From an uncultured Lachnoclostridium sp. (GTDB lineage Bacteria > Bacillota > Clostridia > Lachnospirales > Lachnospiraceae): a stretch of 5,969 bases of DNA. Shown one piece after another: positions 1 through 5,969 of this stretch (its first letter is position 1; each line of letters opens with the position of its first letter). A program made the translations under genes and the position numbers. Location of the stretch: positions 1 through 5,969 of the forward strand of contig CATZVV010000124.1 of the NCBI GenBank assembly GCA_958425285.1, in the 5' to 3' direction. The notes under the pieces are model-generated. The model did not search any database. It was given only the letters and a program-made list of their open reading frames with translations, and was not told the DNA's origin.

Positions 1-2841
1 AAATACATCAAAATAGTGCACTTCATTTTTTATAAGTGAATGGAATCGTAACGTTCCGCTGCCTGCCACAGTTGAATTTTCACAAGAAGCTCCGACTCCT
101 GTTCCAAGGTCCTTTACCTCACCATAAGTCTCCCCGCCATCTCCAACTAAGGTGTATCCTCTTCCCGGATGATCATAATCCATAAATCCAGTCCATTTAT
201 TTCCATTCCGGCTATTAAAATCATTGAGACGCTCCTTAACTTTCTGCCCTGCTTTCTTTGATAATTCAGCATAAACATTTGCGCTTCCAACACGTCCCTG
301 TGAGGCTGCCAGAAGATTTTTCCGATAATACATAAAATTCTCAATAATATCATTTACCGAAAGCATATTGTAATAAAATTGCTCATAAAAGGCGTCTTTG
401 CACGAATCGTCAAGTTTTCCATAGAGCTCATCCATTACTGCTGCTGCCTTTTTACTTCGTTCCAGCCAAAGCATGGATTCGTCTCCATTTGCAGTTGCAC
501 TAAATGGAATCGGATTATCGCCCCAGTCAGCTTTTGCATAAAACTCAGCCTTCCGCACTCCATTAATGCAAAAATACTCTTCTACTGCATCTGCCATTTT
601 CTGAGCATCCGTCTCGTCCATATGGTAATCCCGCATGGCCTGCTGTTTCAAATATTTGTTTACGGTTGTATCATTCCAATACTCAGGATCCCATGCCATC
701 TTTAAAAAGAATTCCATACTAGGTTCACTTGGCTTGATGTCGCCTACATTCAAAATCCAATAATCATTTGCACCAATATTATATCCCCGATGCATTTGCT
801 CACTCATTACAAAAAGTGATGTTGAGTTTAGCCATAAATAACTTGATGGAGGACCCCAGTACGAGATATGATAATAAATTCCGGCTCCGCCTTTACGATT
901 TGCTTCCTCTTTTGTTAAGTCCTGCCTTAAATAATTTTCATTATCCTCTGCCCACATAAGTATAACATCCGAATTATCATCTTTCCAGTTTTGGATGCCA
1001 TCCTCATTAAAATCCTGACTTCCATCCCATAACATGAATTGGTTCAATCCATCATTATAAACATCATTCATCTCTTTATAAGGAACCAGTGCCTGTGGAA
1101 TTTTTTGTACATTTTCCTCACCATAAACCTCAGCGATAAGTTGTCGTTGACAGGAAATTACATCCTCCATCATCTCCACTTTTTTTTCTTTATCTGTACT
1201 GCCACTATAAATGTCCAAGTTCTCACAGTTAAAAGCTTCATCATGAGGGCCGCGCACTCCCAGCGTCAGAATACTTTCAAAGTCTTTATTCGCTTCTAAA
1301 CGTTCTTTCCAATACGCCAAGAGAACTTCTTTATTCAAGGTAAAATCATATGCCTTATAGGAATCTGACGGATACTTTACATCTGAAAATCTGCCTTTAT
1401 TCTTATTAAACCAATCTCCCCACTCACCTACGTTATTTCTTAACAAAATTTCACAATGGGAAGCGCTCATAATAATACCATATTCGGCAGCCTCTTTTGC
1501 ATTTACAGAATTTCCGTCTGCATCTACTACTTTATTAAATGCAACAGAACAACCATGCATTGCCGGCCAAAGTGTATTTGATTTTAGACGGAGCATCAGT
1601 TCAAAGACTTTTCGGTAATAGTTCACTCCCGGTCCCTCGGTTCCATCCTCAGTAAATTTTTTCTCTGCCCAGACATTGGATTTTTCTTCATCATTAATAA
1701 AAATACCTCGATATTTTACATCTGGTCCATCATTTACAATTGGTTCCGCCATATCAATTTCGATCTTATCCTTTACCTCTACCGGAACATCACTATACCA
1801 ATAAAACGGCGATACACCTATCTTCTCTGATATGGTATATATACCATATATGGCACCTCGTGCATCACTTCCTGCAATTACGAGTGCCTCATCAACTCCA
1901 TCCACTGGATTCTTAACCTTCTTGATGACATAACCTTCCCATACGCCTTCCAATTCCTTTGCTTCATCTAACTTTCCGGCAGCCATTAGCTGCTGAATAA
2001 ACTTACTGTCATCAACGGTTCCGACAATAATTGCAGATTTTGATTCAATCTGTGCAGAATCTGTCACTAAATCCGATACTTTATTTGCTTCTGCTGCTTC
2101 CAGCCGCGCTCTTTGCGCCGCTGCAGAATCATCAAATATCTGTTGAATTTCTTTATAATCAATCGCTCCCGTTACCATAGCAATATCTTGTCTCAAATCA
2201 CCAACAGCACGTGCAATTTGCTTATAATCACGCTCGGCATATTCATTTTCTTTCGAATTCTGATAGATTTCATCCATTACAATCGGTACGGTTTTTACAC
2301 CATTGTAAATACTCATCGTTTGAGGCATCGCACTTTCTTGTGGCATACCGCTTCCTGTTGGCGTTGGACTATTTTCAGGAGTATTGCTTGACTGAGATGT
2401 TTTACTTTCCTGAGGTGCTTCACTTTTCTGAGCATTTCCATTTTCGTTTGGTTTAGAAGTAACTTTTGCTGGTGTATTACCTTTCTTTTTAATCACCTTA
2501 ACCTTTACAACTGCCTTTGCCTTTTTGTTTCTTTTTGAACATACAGTAATTTTTGCATTTCCGACCTTCTTCGCTTTAATAATTCCCTTTTTGCTTACCG
2601 TAGCCACTTTCTTTTTACTTGTTTTGTAAATAACCGCTTTACTTGCTTTTGCAGGCCTTACCTTCTTTACTTTCAATTTGAATGTTTTCCCTACCTTCAA
2701 TGTTATTTTCTTTTTGTTCATAACAATTTTCTTTGCTTTCGGGGCAGCCTTTGATAACATATTATTTCCAAATATACCGGAAAACACCATTGCCCCCACT
2801 ATCATTACACATAGCGTTTTCCTAATAATTACTTTGTTCAT
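1..2841 (-). CDS. Secreted glycoside hydrolase family 115 protein (xylan alpha-1,2-glucuronidase type), C-terminus beyond window
   Basis: GH115 enzymes remove glucuronic acid or 4-O-methylglucuronic acid from the xylose backbone of glucuronoxylan; that activity is inferred from the family. The frame is open from the ATG at 2841 to base 1 (947 codons, no stop), so the C-terminus is missing. Visible order: signal peptide at residues 1 to about 33 (basic start, hydrophobic 10-24, likely cut near SKAAP); lysine-rich Ig-like (Big_2-like) domain about 35-120; Pro/Ser/Thr/Gln linker about 121-178; GH115 N-terminal domain from about 188, with RGAIYGIYTISEKIGVSPFYW at 328-348; and barrel signatures YRGIFINDEE (377-386), LWPAMHG (424-430), SASHCEILLRNN (459-470), GVRGPHDE (528-535), YKEMNDVY (588-595), GGAGIYYH (651-658) and NVGDIKP (698-704). 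The last residues (about 940 on) look like the start of the family's C-terminal beta domain. The start is fixed by a strong Shine-Dalgarno site and the signal peptide. Extracellular, possibly wall-associated. The family call is firm; the exact substrate is not. Confidence 0.95.
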   Translation of the reverse strand, partial: MNKVIIRKTLCVMIVGAMVFSGIFGNNMLSKAAPKAKKIVMNKKKITLKVGKTFKLKVKKVRPAKASKAVIYKTSKKKVATVSKKGIIKAKKVGNAKITVCSKRNKKAKAVVKVKVIKKKGNTPAKVTSKPNENGNAQKSEAPQESKTSQSSNTPENSPTPTGSGMPQESAMPQTMSIYNGVKTVPIVMDEIYQNSKENEYAERDYKQIARAVGDLRQDIAMVTGAIDYKEIQQIFDDSAAAQRARLEAAEANKVSDLVTDSAQIESKSAIIVGTVDDSKFIQQLMAAGKLDEAKELEGVWEGYVIKKVKNPVDGVDEALVIAGSDARGAIYGIYTISEKIGVSPFYWYSDVPVEVKDKIEIDMAEPIVNDGPDVKYRGIFINDEEKSNVWAEKKFTEDGTEGPGVNYYRKVFELMLRLKSNTLWPAMHGCSVAFNKVVDADGNSVNAKEAAEYGIIMSASHCEILLRNNVGEWGDWFNKNKGRFSDVKYPSDSYKAYDFTLNKEVLLAYWKERLEANKDFESILTLGVRGPHDEAFNCENLDIYSGSTDKEKKVEMMEDVISCQRQLIAEVYGEENVQKIPQALVPYKEMNDVYNDGLNQFMLWDGSQDFNEDGIQNWKDDNSDVILMWAEDNENYLRQDLTKEEANRKGGAGIYYHISYWGPPSSYLWLNSTSLFVMSEQMHRGYNIGANDYWILNVGDIKPSEPSMEFFLKMAWDPEYWNDTTVNKYLKQQAMRDYHMDETDAQKMADAVEEYFCINGVRKAEFYAKADWGDNPIPFSATANGDESMLWLERSKKAAAVMDELYGKLDDSCKDAFYEQFYYNMLSVNDIIENFMYYRKNLLAASQGRVGSANVYAELSKKAGQKVKERLNDFNSRNGNKWTGFMDYDHPGRGYTLVGDGGETYGEVKDLGTGVGASCENSTVAGSGTLRFHSLIKNEVHYFDVF
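2482..2742 (-). other. Polybasic Ig-like (Big_2-type) domain within the GH115 gene
   Basis: Residues 34-120 of the GH115 protein carry the usual pattern of short bacterial Ig-like domains: ITLKVGKTFKLKV, then YKTSKKKVATVSKKGIIKA, then VGNAKITV. By my count the 87 residues contain 33 lysines and 2 arginines and no aspartate or glutamate. Such domains are common at the N- or C-terminus of secreted enzymes of Clostridia. A role in holding the enzyme at the anionic cell wall or on acidic xylan is inference. The linker that follows is rich in P, S, T, Q, E and N and repeats the unit PQES twice (APQES, MPQES). Confidence 0.8.
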
Positions 2842-2847
2842 TGCTTA

Positions 2848-2853
2848 ACCTCC
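2848..2853 (-). promoter_or_regulatory. Strong ribosome binding site of the GH115 gene
   Basis: On the minus strand the sequence GGAGGT lies 6 bases before the ATG at 2841. It is a near-perfect match to the anti-Shine-Dalgarno sequence at good spacing, and it decides the start codon, which also opens a typical signal peptide. Confidence 0.9.
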
Positions 2854-2878
2854 AAACTATTAAATATTCTTATATAAT

Positions 2879-2907
2879 ATAATACTATCACATATCGCAT
2901 GTTTCAT
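2879..2907 (-). promoter_or_regulatory. Candidate sigma-A promoter of the GH115 gene
   Basis: Minus strand: -35 candidate ATGAAA (2907-2902, 4 of 6 to TTGACA), a 17-bp spacer, and -10 candidate TATTAT (2884-2879, 5 of 6 to TATAAT). It would give a leader of about 30 bases. The region is very AT-rich, so chance matches are likely. A second, weaker pair, TTGATT (3006-3001) and TATATA (2984-2979) with a 16-bp spacer, lies further upstream. Confidence 0.45.
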
Positions 2908-2913
2908 TGCGCT

Positions 2914-2929
2914 AATAAACATATTTATT
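2914..2929. repeat. 16-bp inverted repeat upstream of the GH115 promoter candidate
   Basis: AATAAA, a 4-base centre CATA, then TTTATT: perfect 6-bp arms. The outer flanks can add a GC pair if one T is bulged. It sits 6 bp upstream of the candidate -35 at 2907, where an activator or repressor could bind. It is all A/T in the arms, so it would be a poor terminator stem. The 233-bp gap (2842-3074) otherwise holds no credible gene and no clear intrinsic terminator for the L,D-transpeptidase gene. Confidence 0.35.
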
Positions 2930-3074
2930 GCTTTTTCATACTTTTCTGTGAAGCAAGCAAGTGAAACGCTATTTTTCGTATATAAAAAGAAGACAACCCC
3001 AATCAACAAGAACTTCCATTAAAAATAAATTTGTTCTAAGTCAATTGAAACTGCCTTCTATTTACAGCATTATT

Positions 3075-4550
3075 CTAATAAATAAACACTGCTTCCTTGC
3101 TTTCAGCAAGTTCATATATTTTTGCTGCATCATTTAAAGATAAGTTGATACAGCCATGAGATCCTCTGTATTTATAATAATTCTTCGTCCACTTTGACCA
3201 ATTCTGCCACGTTGCGGAGTGGAAACCTGTTCCCGACCACATAATACGCGTCCAGTATTTTACCGGTGTCCGGTAATCCTCACCGACTAAAGTCTTAGCA
3301 GGCATACGTTCTTTAATATAATATGTGCCTGTTTTTGTCTGACGTTCCGGTACTGGTTTGCCGGTTATACATTTTGCCGTAAATACGCACTTTCCCTTTC
3401 GCCATACATATACCTTTTGTTCTTCGAGAGAAACTTCAATATAATTTTTCGGATCCCAATCCTCACTGAAAGTTTCGTAATCCTTCCTGGCCCCGGTCAA
3501 AACATATTGCGGTTCCAGCACATCTGTTAATGACTGTTTATTTTCCTCCGACGGATTGCTTAAATAGGTGTCAATTTTCTCCTGCTTTCTCAGCTTTTTA
3601 ATTGCCTTTACAGCCTGCGTGGTCATTTTCCCTGAATCTAGGATCCAACCATAATCACCACCGCTGATTTCAATTTTTTTGCCACTATGTGTCTTAAATT
3701 TTCTCGTAGCACCTACTGTATTATACTTCGCACTGAGTTTTTCAATCCAGTTTCTAACTCTCTTTTTCCGGACAGTCAACTTATCCCCATCAAAAGAAAT
3801 CCAACGGTAAATCATGTCTGGAGTAATTGTCTCAAAGGTATCCTCGCCCATGTCCCAACTAATCCAATGATTAATAACCTGATTGTAGCGATTTAATTCT
3901 TCAATCAATTCCGTGCTATCCTGTTTAATCTCAGGACTCTTATATGCATTCTCGTCATTTCCTGCTGCCTTTAAGTCAACGGTATGTTCAAGATTTGTTA
4001 AAGCTTGATGTATCTTTTGACATAATTCATTTACATCCAGACGATTTCCATATACCTCCGGAACAATTTCAAGTGCCCCCTTACTCTTGGAATATTTCAG
4101 ATATGCATTTTGGGGTTTCACAATCTCATAATCCGAACTACCCTTTACGAGCTTAGATGCCCGAATCAAATCTTTCAATTTCTCTTTTGAAAAAGAAACT
4201 CCGCAATCTTCTTCCTTTTTCGTAAATAGCTGAAATAAAAAGTATTTCTCATGTTGTAAATCATAGATCTCTTTAAGGTTCTCATCAATCGAAAGCCGGA
4301 AATCAATTTCCTGTCTTGCAATAGACAATTTCCCATTTTCTCTTCCGAGTATCTCGATACCATAGTCCTCGAAGGCTTCCTCCAGCCGCTCTTTTGATTC
4401 CTCAAATGTACAATTTGAAACATCAATTCCATTTATTATCGTTCCGTTATACCATCTTCCATGATAAAATACGGAAGCAGTAATAAGCATTATAACTACA
4501 ACTGCTGCCGTACTTATCCCTGCAATCTGAAGTTTATTTAACTTTTTCAT
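3075..4550 (-). CDS. Membrane-anchored L,D-transpeptidase (YkuD domain) with PG_binding_4-like N-terminal region
   Basis: Members of this family form 3-3 cross-links between peptidoglycan stems, or attach proteins to them, using a catalytic cysteine. They act outside the membrane. The 491-residue protein opens with a short basic tail and one hydrophobic helix (about 7-29, non-cleaved anchor likely). Next come PG_binding_4-like segments: NGIDVSNCTFEESKERLEEAF near 40-60, and a second with ISGGDYGWILD near 295-305, the hallmark GG-YGW of this group. The YkuD domain spans about 369-491. Catalytic residues visible: His444 (GFHSATW), and Ser464-His465-Gly466-Cys467 followed by INLS, with Arg462 before it. 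Nineteen residues separate His444 and Ser464. Length and order resemble enterococcal-type Ldt proteins. The usual FHDATW is FHSATW here. The start is supported by the membrane helix directly after it, though the Shine-Dalgarno site is weak (AGGGAAAG, 11 bases before the ATG). The stop is TAG. It has its own promoter candidate. The exact partner and physiological role are not visible. Confidence 0.95.
   Translation of the reverse strand: MKKLNKLQIAGISTAAVVVIMLITASVFYHGRWYNGTIINGIDVSNCTFEESKERLEEAFEDYGIEILGRENGKLSIARQEIDFRLSIDENLKEIYDLQHEKYFLFQLFTKKEEDCGVSFSKEKLKDLIRASKLVKGSSDYEIVKPQNAYLKYSKSKGALEIVPEVYGNRLDVNELCQKIHQALTNLEHTVDLKAAGNDENAYKSPEIKQDSTELIEELNRYNQVINHWISWDMGEDTFETITPDMIYRWISFDGDKLTVRKKRVRNWIEKLSAKYNTVGATRKFKTHSGKKIEISGGDYGWILDSGKMTTQAVKAIKKLRKQEKIDTYLSNPSEENKQSLTDVLEPQYVLTGARKDYETFSEDWDPKNYIEVSLEEQKVYVWRKGKCVFTAKCITGKPVPERQTKTGTYYIKERMPAKTLVGEDYRTPVKYWTRIMWSGTGFHSATWQNWSKWTKNYYKYRGSHGCINLSLNDAAKIYELAESKEAVFIY
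3150..3161 (-). other. SHGC catalytic motif of the L,D-transpeptidase
   Basis: These bases encode Ser464-His465-Gly466-Cys467 on the minus strand. The cysteine is the family nucleophile that forms the acyl-enzyme with the donor stem peptide; His444 (3219-3221) is the upstream conserved histidine of the signature. Both are intact, so the enzyme is expected to be active. Confidence 0.9.
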
Positions 4551-4596
4551 ACTTAACCATTCTTTCCCTAAAATTCTAAGCTATTCTCATTTATTA

Positions 4597-4625
4597 ACCA
4601 TACATTGATTTCAACTATCTGTCAA
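4597..4625 (-). promoter_or_regulatory. Probable sigma-A promoter of the L,D-transpeptidase gene
   Basis: Minus strand: -35 TTGACA (4625-4620, 6 of 6), a 17-bp spacer, then -10 TATGGT (4602-4597, 4 of 6). A start near 4590 would give a leader of about 40 bases. It lies in the 99-bp gap after the cysS stop, so the transpeptidase gene can be read independently of cysS. I see no stem followed by a T-run in the gap, so read-through from cysS is also possible. Confidence 0.65.
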
Positions 4626-4649
4626 TATTCATTCCTCAAATACCAGATT

Positions 4650-5969
4650 TTATATGATTTCCCAGATAGTACCCTCTCTTGTATCTTTAATAGAAATTCC
4701 CTTCGATAACAGCTCTTCGCGAATTGCATCTGCTTTGGCAAAATCCTTTTCTTTTTTTGCCGACTTGCGCTCTTCGATTTTTTCAATAATATAGGCTTCC
4801 AAATCCGAATCAACCTCTGCTTCTTCATTTTCTGCAGGATGGCAAAGATTAAGGGAAAGTACCTGGTCAAACTCTTCCATCAGAAATACTTTTGTTGTAT
4901 CATTGGTATCTGCCTTTAATACATCATAAAGAACTGAAATTCCCATCGAAGTATTTATATCACTCCCCAATCCATCTTCAAAGCTGCGGCGATACACCTC
5001 TACTGCCTCTGCATCCAGTTCCTCTCCATCGCCTGGATTTAATGAAGCAATCTTTTTCACTAGCTTATCATATGCTTTCTCCGCATTGTCCAGCGCTTCA
5101 TAGGAAAAAACAAGCGGTTTCCGGTAGTGGGATTGTAAACAAAAGAAACGGTAAACAACGGGATTATATTTTTTACTTTCAAGCAGGGATACAGTCAGAA
5201 AATCCCCTTTCGATTTGCTCATCTTTCCGGACGCATCATTTAAATGCAAAACATGAAACCAATAATTACACCACCTATGTCCTATATAGGCTTCACTCTG
5301 GGCAATCTCATTTGTATGATGCGGAAATGCATTATCAATCCCTCCACAATGAATATCCAAATACTCTCCCAAATGCTTCATACTAATGCAGGCGCATTCA
5401 ATATGCCAACCCGGATAACCACGTCCCCAGGGACTATCCCACTTTAATTCCTGATCATCAAATTTAGACTTAGTAAACCACAAAACAAAATCACTTTTAT
5501 TTCTTTTGTTCGTATCTTCTTCTACACCCTCACGTACACCAACTGATAAATCTTCCTCATCATGCTCTTGAAATACATAGTACTTTTCCAACTTAGACGT
5601 ATCGAAATAGACGTTGCCGCCTGCTTCATAGGCATAGCCTTTTTTCAACAATCCATCTATCATCTGAATAAATTCATCGATACATGCTGTTGCCGGCTCA
5701 ACAACATCCGGTGTTTTAACATTTAACTTCCGACAGTCTTCAAAAAAAGCGTCTGTATAGAATTTAGCAATCTCCATAACCGTCTTATGCTCACGCTTTG
5801 CCCCCTTTAACATTTTATCTTCACCCGTATCCGCGTCACTTGATAAGTGTCCCACATCTGTTATATTCATGACACGCTTCACATCATATCCGGCATAGCG
5901 CAAATATTTTTCCAGGACATCCTCCATAATATAACTCCGAAGATTGCCAATGTGTGCAAAATGATATAC
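4650..5969 (-). CDS. cysS: Cysteinyl-tRNA synthetase, N-terminus beyond window
   Basis: Class I aminoacyl-tRNA synthetase: activates cysteine with ATP and charges tRNA-Cys in the cytoplasm. The frame is open to the window edge, giving 439 visible residues and a TAA stop. The ATG at 5927 is internal and not the start, because coding upstream of it reads VYHFAHIGNLRSYI, which contains the HIGH-type motif HIGN (window residues 6-9). By comparison with the E. coli enzyme about 30 residues are missing, including the first zinc-ligand cysteine. Visible: GWHIEC with a zinc-ligand Cys (residue 192), FPHHTNEIAQSEA with zinc-ligand His217 and Glu221, KMSKS at 249-253, and the usual C-terminal region ending in KDFAKADAIREELLSKGI and TIWEII. 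It belongs to a variant wording of the family: NITDVGHLSSDAD in place of the commoner TDVDDKII type, and HHTNE in place of HHENE. All visible catalytic and zinc positions are kept, so it should be functional. Confidence 0.97.
   Translation of the reverse strand, partial: VYHFAHIGNLRSYIMEDVLEKYLRYAGYDVKRVMNITDVGHLSSDADTGEDKMLKGAKREHKTVMEIAKFYTDAFFEDCRKLNVKTPDVVEPATACIDEFIQMIDGLLKKGYAYEAGGNVYFDTSKLEKYYVFQEHDEEDLSVGVREGVEEDTNKRNKSDFVLWFTKSKFDDQELKWDSPWGRGYPGWHIECACISMKHLGEYLDIHCGGIDNAFPHHTNEIAQSEAYIGHRWCNYWFHVLHLNDASGKMSKSKGDFLTVSLLESKKYNPVVYRFFCLQSHYRKPLVFSYEALDNAEKAYDKLVKKIASLNPGDGEELDAEAVEVYRRSFEDGLGSDINTSMGISVLYDVLKADTNDTTKVFLMEEFDQVLSLNLCHPAENEEAEVDSDLEAYIIEKIEERKSAKKEKDFAKADAIREELLSKGISIKDTREGTIWEII
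5211..5225 (-). other. KMSKS loop of cysteinyl-tRNA synthetase
   Basis: These 15 bases encode Lys-Met-Ser-Lys-Ser on the minus strand, the ATP-binding signature of class I synthetases, preceded by ASG and followed by KGDFLTV. The match is perfect and shows that the nucleotide-binding site is intact. Confidence 0.95.

Noticed and set aside
379..705. A 108-codon plus-strand open frame opposite the GH115 gene
   Set aside because: Antisense to conserved GH115 coding sequence, with a Cys/Ile-rich product unlike a real protein.
2860..2922. A 20-codon minus-strand frame just before the GH115 gene, a possible leader peptide
   Set aside because: No ribosome binding site; it spans the candidate promoter itself, so it would not be on that transcript.
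2955..2980. Possible catabolite-repression (cre) site around AGCGTTTCAC
   Set aside because: The central CG and the flanking A/T positions fall one base out of register with the cre consensus on both strands.
2969..3019. A 16-codon minus-strand frame in the gap before the GH115 gene
   Set aside because: No Shine-Dalgarno sequence and no family resemblance; expected by chance in AT-rich intergenic DNA.
3011..3037. Possible terminator hairpin after the L,D-transpeptidase gene (AGAAC with GTTCT)
   Set aside because: Only a 5-bp stem with a loop of almost 20 bases and no T-run following on the minus strand.
4892..5386. A 164-codon open frame on the plus strand opposite cysS
   Set aside because: It lies wholly antisense to a well-conserved synthetase, has a low-complexity His/Leu/Pro-rich product and no recognisable motif. 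It is a shadow of the real gene.
5925..5927. ATG as the start of cysteinyl-tRNA synthetase
   Set aside because: Coding continues upstream in frame to the window edge and includes the essential HIGN motif, so this Met is internal.

Overview
The window is AT-rich and carries three genes, all on the minus strand. The family types suggest a Gram-positive member of the Clostridia, probably a plant-fibre-degrading Lachnospiraceae-like gut bacterium. The evidence is a very lysine-rich bacterial Ig-like domain fused to a secreted glycoside hydrolase, an L,D-transpeptidase with a PG_binding_4-type N-terminal region, and strong GGAGG-type ribosome binding. The taxonomic call is inference; there is no rRNA or other marker that settles it.

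Layout in transcription order, from high to low coordinates. (1) 4650-5969: cysteinyl-tRNA synthetase, cysS. The N-terminus lies outside the window; the first visible residues lead directly into the HIGN (HIGH-type) signature. (2) 4551-4649: a 99-bp gap with a good sigma-A-type promoter for the next gene. (3) 3075-4550: a complete 491-residue membrane-anchored L,D-transpeptidase with the SHGC catalytic motif. (4) 2842-3074: a 233-bp gap with no convincing intrinsic terminator, candidate promoters, and a 16-bp inverted repeat just upstream of the better one. (5) 1-2841: a secreted glycoside hydrolase family 115 protein (alpha-glucuronidase type), 947 residues visible and open at the window edge. 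I translated the whole of 1-2841 codon by codon and found no internal stop or frameshift.

The three genes have unrelated jobs: tRNA charging, peptidoglycan cross-linking or surface protein anchoring, and xylan side-chain removal. They share a strand, but the promoter evidence suggests at least partly separate transcription rather than one functional operon. I found no RNA gene, CRISPR array, insertion sequence or phage remnant. The most interesting item is the GH115 protein. It has an extremely cationic N-terminal Ig-like domain with no acidic residue, departures from the usual family wording around the catalytic-domain signatures, and an EF-hand-like acidic loop inserted in the barrel. I see no clearly new multi-gene system here.
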